From positions 1-43,843 of the forward strand of contig CAIORQ010000022.1 of the NCBI GenBank assembly GCA_903860745.1: a stretch of 43,843 nucleotides of DNA, written 5' to 3'. The position numbers were made by a program, and so were the translations under genes. Position 1 is the stretch's first letter. The number at the start of each line of letters is the position of its first letter. Positions 26,779-33,786 of the stretch are shown here, piece by piece. The stretch comes from an uncultured Actinomycetes bacterium. Its GTDB lineage: Bacteria > Actinomycetota > Acidimicrobiia > Acidimicrobiales > RAAP-2. The notes under the pieces are model-generated. The model had not been told where the DNA came from. It did no database searches and was given only the letters and a program-made list of their open reading frames with translations.

Positions 26779-26794
26779 TGTTTCACGTGAAACA
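26779..26794. other. parS: parS site 6
   Basis: Perfect 16-base parS palindrome, 225 bases after site 5 and 85 bases before the parA start, where bound ParB could also affect parAB transcription. Confidence 0.95.
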
Positions 26795-26878
26795 CCAGAA
26801 CTTGACGACAAATGCAAATCCAAGGTGAATATCCTTGAGTTGTCCGAGGGTAGGAAGTCAACTACGGGGAAGTGGCAA

Positions 26879-27652
26879 ATGGCAGACGCCGCCAAAATGA
26901 CGATATTTGCTGTGGCCAACCAGAAGGGTGGGGTGGGAAAGACCACCACCACCACGTCCCTGGGCGCCGCACTGGCGGAGGCGGGCAAGAGGGTCCTGAT
27001 CGTCGACCTCGACCCCCAGGGGAACGCCACTACCGGCCTCGGTGTGGACGGACGGCGCTTTGAGAAGTCGGTCTACGACGTCATGCTCAATGACGTTCCC
27101 ATGGTCGATATCGTGGAGCCGACCGGTTTCAACAACCTTTTCGTGGCTCCCGCGACGTTGGACCTGGCTGGGGTGGAGCAGGAGTTGACGGCTGTCATCT
27201 CCCGGGAGCTCCGTCTGAAGAAGGCCCTCGCCTCCGTGGAGGGCGACTTCGACTACGTCTTCATCGACTGCCCACCCTCGTTGGGCCTCATCACCATCAA
27301 CGCCTTCGCCGCGGCGACCGACATCATGGTGCCGGTTCAGACCGAGTTCTACGCCCTGGAGGGTCTGACGCAGTTGCGGGCCATCATCGATCTGGTTCAG
27401 AAGAACCTCAATCCTGACCTGAAGATCACCAAGGTCGTCTTGACGATGTACGACGCCCGCAATACGCTGTCCCAGGACGTCGCGCTGGAGGTGCGGCGCC
27501 ACTTCACCGAGGAACTGTGTCGTACGAAGATCCCTCGGACCGTTCGACTCGCCGAAGCACCTTCCTTCGGACAACCGATTACCGTGTTCGATCCCCAATC
27601 CAAGGGTGCGAAGGCGTACCGCCAACTAGCAGAGGAGATCATGAATGGCTAG
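26879..27652 (+). CDS. parA: Chromosome partitioning ATPase ParA (Soj)
   Basis: A 257-residue deviant-Walker ATPase that moves ParB-parS complexes over the nucleoid. The motif KGGVGKTTT (17-25) contains the signature lysine, and later motifs are VDLDPQGN and VFIDCPPSLG. ATG 26879 is chosen because GGGGA lies eight bases upstream and the family begins shortly before the Walker motif; a GTG at 26825 would add 18 residues. It overlaps parB by eight bases. It lies directly after the parS array, as in other actinobacterial origins. Confidence 0.95.
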   Translation: MADAAKMTIFAVANQKGGVGKTTTTTSLGAALAEAGKRVLIVDLDPQGNATTGLGVDGRRFEKSVYDVMLNDVPMVDIVEPTGFNNLFVAPATLDLAGVEQELTAVISRELRLKKALASVEGDFDYVFIDCPPSLGLITINAFAAATDIMVPVQTEFYALEGLTQLRAIIDLVQKNLNPDLKITKVVLTMYDARNTLSQDVALEVRRHFTEELCRTKIPRTVRLAEAPSFGQPITVFDPQSKGAKAYRQLAEEIMNG

Positions 27653-28571
27653 GAAGCCCGGACTCGGCAAGGGACTCGGTGCCCTGATCCCCGAGGGACA
27701 AGAAGTCGTGGAGGAGGTCACGGTCGTCGCAAGCCAGGGACCGCTGCGACAACTCCCCATCTCCGCGATCATCCCCAATCAGTTTCAACCGCGCAAGTCA
27801 TTCAATGACGAGAGTCTCCAGTCCCTCGCGTCCTCGGTGCGCGAACTCGGAGTCCTCCAGCCCATCATCGTGAGGCCCCTCGAGGGCGAGCCGGGTCGCT
27901 TCGAGCTGATCGCCGGCGAGCGCCGCTGGAGAGCCGCCGGCCTGGCGGGGTTGGCCACGGTACCCGTCCTGGTCCAGGATTCCGTCAACGACAGGCTCTC
28001 CCTCGAACAAGCGGTCGTTGAGAACCTCCACCGCGTCGATCTCCATCCTTTGGAAGAGGCTGCGGCGTACCAACAGTTGATCGACGAGTTCGACCTCACC
28101 CATGAGCAGGTCGCCCTGCGGGTGGGCAAGAGCCGGGCCAACATCACCAACACTCTTCGTCTCCTCCAGTTGGGTGAAGCCGCGCAGTCCGCCTTGGCCC
28201 AGTCCCAGATATCGGCAGGTCACGCCCGATCGCTGCTGGCCATCAGCGACCCGGAGGCGCAGGCGACGATGCTGGCACGGGTGATCAAGAACGAGCTGTC
28301 CGTGCGGGCAACCGAGGAGGCCGTCAAGGCATTCCTGGAACCTCGCCCAGTGGACACACCGTCCACAAGTGTTTCGGACATCTCAGGCCGCCCGCCTCGT
28401 CTGCGTCCCGTCCCGGATGCGAGCGTCGCGGAGTTGGAGCAGCTGCTCGAGGACTATCTCAATACCCGGGTCCACGTGGACCTGAAGGGGCGTAATGGGC
28501 GCATCATCATCGATTTTGCCGACCTTGATGACCTCGAGAGGATCTACATCGCCATCTCACAGGTCAGGTAA
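27645..28571 (+). CDS. parB: Chromosome partitioning protein ParB (Spo0J)
   Basis: A 308-residue CTP-dependent DNA clamp. MARKPGLGKGLGALIP at the N-terminus is the ParA-stimulating segment. The CTPase motifs are GERRWRAA (91-98) and ENLHR (126-130). The helix-turn-helix LTHEQVALRVGKSRANITN (~151-169) reads parS. The C-terminal part (VHVDLKGRNGRIIIDFADLDDLERI region) is the dimerisation and DNA-binding domain. It overlaps parA by eight bases. Six cognate sites lie just upstream of parA. Confidence 0.96.
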   Translation: MARKPGLGKGLGALIPEGQEVVEEVTVVASQGPLRQLPISAIIPNQFQPRKSFNDESLQSLASSVRELGVLQPIIVRPLEGEPGRFELIAGERRWRAAGLAGLATVPVLVQDSVNDRLSLEQAVVENLHRVDLHPLEEAAAYQQLIDEFDLTHEQVALRVGKSRANITNTLRLLQLGEAAQSALAQSQISAGHARSLLAISDPEAQATMLARVIKNELSVRATEEAVKAFLEPRPVDTPSTSVSDISGRPPRLRPVPDASVAELEQLLEDYLNTRVHVDLKGRNGRIIIDFADLDDLERIYIAISQVR

Positions 28572-28705
28572 GTCTCAACCTTCAAGATAACCTTCTCCTT
28601 GAAGTTATCCCCAAGTTGTGGATGAACCTGTGGGTTTCCGCCCTCGGGACTGAAAATCCACTGAAAATGGGGTATTCAAACGGTTCCGGACGGGGCGGTC
28701 CAGGC
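28572..28705. promoter_or_regulatory. parB-cwlM convergent gap with hairpin and DnaA-box-like sites
   Basis: A 134-base gap after parB. GATAAC(C)TTC (from 28586) can pair with GAAGTTATC (ending 28609) with one bulge, a possible terminator. Two sites one mismatch from a DnaA box follow: TTATCCCCA (28605-28613, plus) and TCATCCACA (28625-28617, minus). A third, TTTTCCACA (28719-28711, minus), overlaps the cwlM end. Confidence 0.45.
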
Positions 28706-29644
28706 TCAGCTGTGGAAAAAGTCCCGAATCGCCTGGGAAATCGCCCTCGTCAGCTGTTGGGCCTCGAAAGGCGTCAGCACGCCATGCTCCAGGTGCAGCG
28801 TGGTCATCTGCGTTTCGCGCAAGATGGGCAGCGCCATGCCGGTCACTTCGATGCGCTGGGCGACGTCATCACGCGACACCGCGTTCGCGACGGAGCTGGC
28901 GAGCTGCTCACCGCGACGTGAATACGACCGGTAGCTCGACCAATAATGCAGGTGAATCCCCTCCCAGTCAGGCTGCTGGCTCAGCGAGATCACGCCAATC
29001 GCGTTGACCGAGTTCGCGTGGGACGCGAGCTGCTCGACGCTCCAGCCAGAGCGTGCCTCGTCGAAGTCGCCCAAGGGGAGCGACGACGCGAGTGTGGACG
29101 CGAGGGGGCTGGGGCCCCACACCACGATGGGACCAGGCTGGGTCCGTCCGAATCCGGCCTCGTCGCGGGCGTCACTGACGAGGGTGCGCGAGCTCAGGGG
29201 GGAGAAGCGCCGCAACTCGTTGAGGGTTCGCTGCGTCAGGGTGCCGTTGGTCTCGAGACCGCAGTTTCGTTGGAATTCGCTCAGGGCTCGATCGAGCAGG
29301 GGGCCGAAGACGCCATCGACACGACCCGGATCGAAGCCCAGTTGGGACAGTCGCACCTGGAGCTCCGCGACGTCGTCACCACGTAGATACGGCGTGACCA
29401 GGTAGAGAAGCCGGTCGCCGAGTCGCCAACCGGCCTCGAGAAGCCGGTTCCAGGTGACCTGGTCCACCACTCCGGTGATGGCGAGTCCCCGGGAACGCTG
29501 GAAGGCCTCGACCGACGCCCCGGTCGCTTCAGAGAAGGTGTCGCCCAGGCTGTCGACCGGCACGAAGCCGAGCGAGGTCAAGCGATCGTGAAGCTCACGA
29601 ACGAGCCGATCCGATGCCCCGAGGGAGAGAGTGATGTTGTCCAG
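28706..29644 (-). CDS. cwlM: CwlM-like peptidoglycan-synthesis regulator (degenerate amidase)
   Basis: About 312 residues. Two peptidoglycan-binding domains are seen (~6-70 and ~88-145; RGDDVAELQVRLSQLGF and VDGVFG are typical). An amidase_3-like domain follows (~172-312). The order and the phrase WRLGDRLLYL...LRGDDVAELQ match mycobacterial CwlM as recalled. The amidase metal site is lost: WGPSP (176-180) stands where DPGHGG is expected and SLSQQPD where SLHAN is expected; only E286 of LHLEHGV remains. It is thus probably a non-catalytic regulator, as CwlM is in mycobacteria (MurA activation, MurJ contact). The start is uncertain: CTG 29644 is used because no ATG, GTG or TTG lies between the trxA stop and the first domain. 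It follows trxA. Confidence 0.8.
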   Translation of the reverse strand: MDNITLSLGASDRLVRELHDRLTSLGFVPVDSLGDTFSEATGASVEAFQRSRGLAITGVVDQVTWNRLLEAGWRLGDRLLYLVTPYLRGDDVAELQVRLSQLGFDPGRVDGVFGPLLDRALSEFQRNCGLETNGTLTQRTLNELRRFSPLSSRTLVSDARDEAGFGRTQPGPIVVWGPSPLASTLASSLPLGDFDEARSGWSVEQLASHANSVNAIGVISLSQQPDWEGIHLHYWSSYRSYSRRGEQLASSVANAVSRDDVAQRIEVTGMALPILRETQMTTLHLEHGVLTPFEAQQLTRAISQAIRDFFHS

Positions 29645-29655
29645 AAGTCGAAGGA

Positions 29656-29982
29656 CTAGAGGTTGGCGGTGATCTCTTGGAGCAGCGCACCCTTGGGCTT
29701 GGCGCCGACCAAGCGTGCGACCACTTCGCCATCCTTGAACAGCAACAGGGTCGGGATGCTCATCACCGAGTACTTGGTGGCGGTCGCCACGTTCGAGTCC
29801 ACGTCGAGCTTGCCGATGACGAACCTCTCGGCCTGCTCGTCGGCGAGTTCTTCGAGGATCGGGGCGATCATCTTGCAAGGCCCGCACCACTCCGCCCAGA
29901 AGTCCACCAGCAGCGGCTTGTCGGACGAACGCACGACTTCGTCGAAGGTGGCGTCGGTCAGGGTCGTGATCTTGTCGCTCAT
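29656..29982 (-). CDS. trxA: Thioredoxin
   Basis: A 108-residue thioredoxin of standard length with the active site W32-C33-G34-P35-C36 and the conserved cis-Pro segment [14 protein letters not shown]. It reduces protein disulfides using electrons from thioredoxin reductase, whose gene trxB lies 61 bases upstream. ATG 29982 has a GGAGG ribosome site; the frame extends 13 codons further but without support. It is syntenic with trxC next to cwlM in mycobacteria. Confidence 0.97.
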   Translation of the reverse strand: MSDKITTLTDATFDEVVRSSDKPLLVDFWAEWCGPCKMIAPILEELADEQAERFVIGKLDVDSNVATATKYSVMSIPTLLLFKDGEVVARLVGAKPKGALLQEITANL

Positions 29983-30043
29983 AACTACCTCCAACAGTGG
30001 CGTCGGACAGTCACGACGCACAGTCCACCTTAGTCAGGCGGGG

Positions 30044-30994
30044 CTAGAGACCCTGCGCCTCGAGCCAGCGCTCAGCGTCGATCGCCGCGACACAACCCGA
30101 TCCGGCCGACGTCACGGCTTGACGATAGACGTGGTCCTGGACGTCGCCGGCGGCGAAGAGGCCGTCGATCGAGGTGTACGAGCCCAGCCCGGTGCGCACG
30201 TACCCTTTCTCCTCGAGGTCAAGGTCGTCCTGGACCAGTGCGGTATTGGGAACGTGGCCGATCGCGACGAACACCCCCGTGACGTCGAGGACCCGCTCCT
30301 CACCGCTGTGGGTGTCGCGCAGGCGGAGCCCGCTGACTCGGTCGTCGCCGAGGACTTCGAGGACCTGGGAGTTCCAGGCGAAGGTGATCTTGTCGTTGGC
30401 GAAGGCGCGCTCCTGCATGATCTTCGAGGCTCGCAGGGCGTCGCGGCGGTGCACCACGGTGACCGAGGTGGCGAACCTCGTCAGGAAGAGGGCCTCCTCG
30501 AGCGCCGAATCGCCGCCACCGACCACGGCGATATCGTGGCCCCGGAAGAAGAAGCCGTCGCAGGTGGCACAGGTCGAGAGGCCGTGACTCAGCAGACGCT
30601 CCTCGCCCGGCACGTTCATCATCAGGGACTTTGCCCCGGTGGCGAGAATCACCGTGTCGGCGCTGACGCTGGGCTCCTCGTCGCCGGTGAGCCACGCGCG
30701 GAAGGGACGCGTGGTGGTGTCGAGGCGCTGCACCTTGGTCGTTCGAAGCTCGGCACCGAAGCGAACGGCCTGTTCACGCATGCGCGCCATCAGCTCGGGT
30801 CCGGTGAGGGCCTCGGGAAAACCAGGGAAATTCTCGATGTCGGTGGTGAGCATCAACTGACCACCGGGTTGATCGGTCGTCGAGGAGGGCTCACCCTCGA
30901 TGACCAGGGGGTGGAGTTGCGCTCGTCCGGTGTAGATCGCCGCGGTCAGGCCCGCGGGGCCCGAACCGATGATGAGGACACGGGTGTGGGTCAT
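30044..30994 (-). CDS. trxB: Thioredoxin reductase (NADPH)
   Basis: A 316-residue FAD/NADPH enzyme. The FAD motif is GSGPAG (10-15), the redox site is C142-A-T-C145-D, and the NADPH motif is GGGDSA (159-164). [12 protein letters not shown] and a C-terminal [10 protein letters not shown] complete the family pattern. It passes electrons from NADPH to thioredoxin, encoded next. The ATG at 30994 overlaps the stop of the upstream small membrane protein by four bases. Confidence 0.97.
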   Translation of the reverse strand: MTHTRVLIIGSGPAGLTAAIYTGRAQLHPLVIEGEPSSTTDQPGGQLMLTTDIENFPGFPEALTGPELMARMREQAVRFGAELRTTKVQRLDTTTRPFRAWLTGDEEPSVSADTVILATGAKSLMMNVPGEERLLSHGLSTCATCDGFFFRGHDIAVVGGGDSALEEALFLTRFATSVTVVHRRDALRASKIMQERAFANDKITFAWNSQVLEVLGDDRVSGLRLRDTHSGEERVLDVTGVFVAIGHVPNTALVQDDLDLEEKGYVRTGLGSYTSIDGLFAAGDVQDHVYRQAVTSAGSGCVAAIDAERWLEAQGL

Positions 30995-31311
30995 TGCTTC
31001 CTCGGGGTGATGGGGCGACGCTTGCGCCAGATGAACAGGCCGACCCCGATGGAGAGGGCCCCGATCACCAGGTAGGTGATCCAGACGTGGTGGGCGAAGA
31101 GGTAGATCGTGGAGAAACGCACGAGGGCGATGACCAGCGCGGTCACCACCACCAGGGTCACGAGCAGGATGATGAAGCCGTAGGCGACGAAGCGTCCGGC
31201 GAGCAGGATGGGCCGCAGCACCCGGTCGTGCAGGGTGTCCATGAAGCGGTCGAAATATGAGAACAGCGTGTCGACGACATCGGGTTCGTGCTGGTCGGGT
31301 CCTTCGTTCAC
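30991..31311 (-). CDS. Small two-helix membrane protein of unknown function
   Basis: About 106 residues. An acidic N-terminus ([13 protein letters not shown]) and an amphipathic segment are followed by two transmembrane helices (~42-66 and ~75-93) and a basic tail ending [14 protein letters not shown] 31311 is used; a TTG at 31317 just after the degV stop would add two residues. No clear ribosome site exists for either. The stop overlaps trxB by four bases, indicating coupling. In mycobacteria this position holds the sigM/anti-sigma pair; nothing here resembles those. Function not recognised. Confidence 0.75.
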   Translation of the reverse strand: MNEGPDQHEPDVVDTLFSYFDRFMDTLHDRVLRPILLAGRFVAYGFIILLVTLVVVTALVIALVRFSTIYLFAHHVWITYLVIGALSIGVGLFIWRKRRPITPRKQ

Positions 31312-31320
31312 ACTCAAAAC

Positions 31321-32178
31321 TTAGTGGTCATTCGACCGTGGCGCCTCCAGCCAGGTCAAGCCGATGAGTCCGGGTCCGCCGTGGGTGCCGACGGTGGGGC
31401 CCATGTCGGCGACGATGAGGGGAAATTCGGAGGGGAGGTCGGTCAGGAGCGAGCGCAGGTTCTCGACCTGCTGCGATTGGGCCTGGATGATGGCCAGTCG
31501 ACGCAGCGGGGCGTGGGAGGTGGCCGTGGCGGCCAACATCGCCAAGCCTCGCGCGGTCGTGCGCTGGCGCCCGGCCTCGGCCACGAGGCCGTCGCGCAGT
31601 TCCAGGAGTGGCTTGATGGACAGCACTTGTCCGATGAGCGCTCGCGCGCCACCGATCCGACCACCCTTGATGAGGTGGTCGAGCGTGTTGAGCATGCCGA
31701 TGACCCCGACGCGCGAACGGATCTCGAGAGCGTGGGCCTCGAGGGCGTCCAGGGTGGCGCCAGTGCGGGCCATCTCGGCGACGTCGATCACCAGGAGGCC
31801 CTGGGCCATCGAGACGGCCTGGGTGTCCACGACGCGCACGTCGATCAGCTGGGCGACGGCGTCGCGGGCCACGACGGCTGACTGATAGGTGCCCGAGAGT
31901 CCCGCCGACAGGGTGAGCACGATGACCCCGTCGCAGCCGTCGGCGGCGGCGGCTTCGTAGGCGCTCTGGAAGGAGCCCGGGGAAGGAGCGGAGGTCTCCG
32001 GCAGCGTGCGCGACTGCGCGCAGCGTCGCCAGAACTCGTCGATGGACAAGGTGACGCGGTCGACGAACTCCTCGTTACCGAAGCGAATCGACAGCGACAC
32101 CATGGTGATGCCGAGCCGATCGAGTTCCGATGTCGGTATGTCGCTCGCACTGTCGCACATCACGCGGATCTTCGTCAT
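31321..32178 (-). CDS. DegV family fatty-acid-binding protein
   Basis: A 285-residue two-domain DegV protein. The N-terminus [15 protein letters not shown], the substrate loop [15 protein letters not shown] and the motif [12 protein letters not shown] are diagnostic. C-terminal features include [27 protein letters not shown]. DegV/FakB proteins bind one fatty acid and in Firmicutes present it to the kinase FakA. No FakA gene is visible here. It lies 15 bases after murJ and 9 bases before the small membrane protein, so it is in the same likely operon. Confidence 0.93.
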   Translation of the reverse strand: MTKIRVMCDSASDIPTSELDRLGITMVSLSIRFGNEEFVDRVTLSIDEFWRRCAQSRTLPETSAPSPGSFQSAYEAAAADGCDGVIVLTLSAGLSGTYQSAVVARDAVAQLIDVRVVDTQAVSMAQGLLVIDVAEMARTGATLDALEAHALEIRSRVGVIGMLNTLDHLIKGGRIGGARALIGQVLSIKPLLELRDGLVAEAGRQRTTARGLAMLAATATSHAPLRRLAIIQAQSQQVENLRSLLTDLPSEFPLIVADMGPTVGTHGGPGLIGLTWLEAPRSNDH

Positions 32179-32193
32179 ACGCCCCCCTAGGCC

Positions 32194-33786
32194 CTAGCCT
32201 CGCACCTTTTTGCGCTGGACCTCCGTTCCCCGTTGAGCGACGAGGACGAAGAGGACGTAGGTTACCCCGCCGAGCGTGGCGGCCAGGCTTCCGCGGATGA
32301 CGAGACCCGTGCCGTGGGTCGAGGTCAGGGTGGACCAGGAGGCCGCCATGACCAGGCCCATCGCCAATGAGGCGTAGACGCTGCGACGCACGTGGACGCT
32401 CCAGATGGTCGAAGCGATCGGGACCTGGCGTAGCGCGAGCACCGCCAGTGCGCAGACGGCGGCACCGGCGTAGGCGAGCGAGACGCTGGCGGTCAGTCCG
32501 GCCAGTGAATGGCGGCCCAGCGACACGCACAGCGCGATGGTCGCCGCGTTCTGCAGCGCGTAGAGCGCGAAGACGTCGGCGGCGCGCTGCATCGCCTGCA
32601 GGCCGCGCACGCAGAGCTGGAAGACGGTGAAGCCCGGCAGGCCCGCCGCGAGGATCGCCAGCACGGTTCCGGCGGGGAGGTCGGTGGCGTCGTTGAGGTG
32701 GTTGAGCAGGATGCCGACGAGGGGCTGAGCGAGGATCACGAGGGCGACGGTGCAGGGGATGATGATCACGAGCGATTGGCGCAGGCCGAATCGAAGTCGC
32801 TCGGCGAGGCCGAAGAGGTCGCGACTGGTCGCCAGCGACGCCAGTTGGGGGGTGAGGACGCCGAGGACCGACACCACCACGACCGCGTAGGGCATCTGCA
32901 TGAACGACCATCCGTAGGTGTAGGCGCTGACCGGTCCGGAGCCACCGGTCCCGAAGGCGAAGGCCAGCAGGACGTAGAGGGACGCCTGGTTCGCGACGAC
33001 GACCAGGAGCGTCCAGGACCCGAGTCGCCCGATGGTGCGCAATGCGGGGTCGTGGACGTCGAGGCGAAGGCGTAGACGTCCCAGGTCGCTGCGCGCGAGG
33101 GAGGGCCACATGACGACGAACTGCACCGCCACGCCCGCCGTCGTCCCCAGCGCCAGCCACAACAAGTCGTGCGAGCCCACGAGTGACGCCACCGAAGGGG
33201 TCGGGTCGACCAGGTGGAACCAGATGAGCACCACGATGCAGATCATGTTGTTGGCGACCGGGGCCCACGAGCCGATGGCGAACTTGTTGCGCACGTTCAA
33301 CAGGGCCGTCGCGATCCCGATGACGCCGTAGAAGAAGATCTGGGGGACGAACCAACGAAGGAACTCGGTCGCGACCTGGCGTTGCGCGTGCAGCGAGTGC
33401 GTCTGGCTGGATGTCGAACTGTGCTGGAGGAAGGTGAAGCCCTCGATGATCCAGGGCGCACAGAGCCACGCGACGGCGCAGGAGGCGAGCAGGACGAGGA
33501 CCGCCGCGGTGACGACGGTGGAGATCGAGCGCCAGGCTCGTCGCTCGCCGTCCAGGGCGAGACGCTCGACCACCACGGGAATGAACGTGGCGCTCAAGAT
33601 ACCGCCGATGACCAGGTCGAAAAGCATGTTGGGGATCGTGTTGGCGAGGTTGAAGGCGTCGGCCAGGGGTGTGAATCCCAGGACCCAGGCGAGGACGAGT
33701 ACCCGCAGGAGCCCGGTGGCCCGAGACGCCGCGGTCCCTCCCGCCATGGAGAGGACGCGGCGACCGTGGGTCAGGCTCGGCGTCAT
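32194..33786 (-). CDS. murJ: Lipid II flippase MurJ (MviN)
   Basis: A 530-residue polytopic membrane protein of the MOP superfamily with about 14 hydrophobic helices. The N-terminus SMAGGTAASRATGLLRVLVLAWVLG and the later NTIPNMLFDLVIGG match the MurJ pattern. It moves lipid II to the outer face of the membrane for peptidoglycan synthesis. ATG 33786 overlaps the stop of the upstream DUF6049 gene (ATGA), so the pair is coupled. It lacks the long C-terminal pseudokinase and sugar-binding extension of the mycobacterial protein. cwlM, a proposed MurJ partner in mycobacteria, lies four genes downstream. Confidence 0.95.
   Translation of the reverse strand: MTPSLTHGRRVLSMAGGTAASRATGLLRVLVLAWVLGFTPLADAFNLANTIPNMLFDLVIGGILSATFIPVVVERLALDGERRAWRSISTVVTAAVLVLLASCAVAWLCAPWIIEGFTFLQHSSTSSQTHSLHAQRQVATEFLRWFVPQIFFYGVIGIATALLNVRNKFAIGSWAPVANNMICIVVLIWFHLVDPTPSVASLVGSHDLLWLALGTTAGVAVQFVVMWPSLARSDLGRLRLRLDVHDPALRTIGRLGSWTLLVVVANQASLYVLLAFAFGTGGSGPVSAYTYGWSFMQMPYAVVVVSVLGVLTPQLASLATSRDLFGLAERLRFGLRQSLVIIIPCTVALVILAQPLVGILLNHLNDATDLPAGTVLAILAAGLPGFTVFQLCVRGLQAMQRAADVFALYALQNAATIALCVSLGRHSLAGLTASVSLAYAGAAVCALAVLALRQVPIASTIWSVHVRRSVYASLAMGLVMAASWSTLTSTHGTGLVIRGSLAATLGGVTYVLFVLVAQRGTEVQRKKVRG

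Larger units (their letters stand above)
25628..26878. other. Gene-free centromere-like region with a parS array
   Basis: About 1.25 kb between rsmG and parA. Six perfect copies of TGTTTCACGTGAAACA are present, starting at 25628, 25849, 26014, 26386, 26554 and 26779. Open frames exist on both strands but none shows a recognisable protein, and several merely translate parS as MFHVKH. No tRNA, repeat element or other RNA was recognised in the spacers. The region works as the loading site for ParB and through it for chromosome segregation. Confidence 0.9.

Noticed and set aside
25848-26861. Several open frames of 90-180 codons in the parS region, many containing the peptide MFHVKH.
   Set aside because: The shared peptide is only parS translated (ATG TTT CAC GTG AAA CAY). 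The rest shows no family features, and frames occur on both strands.
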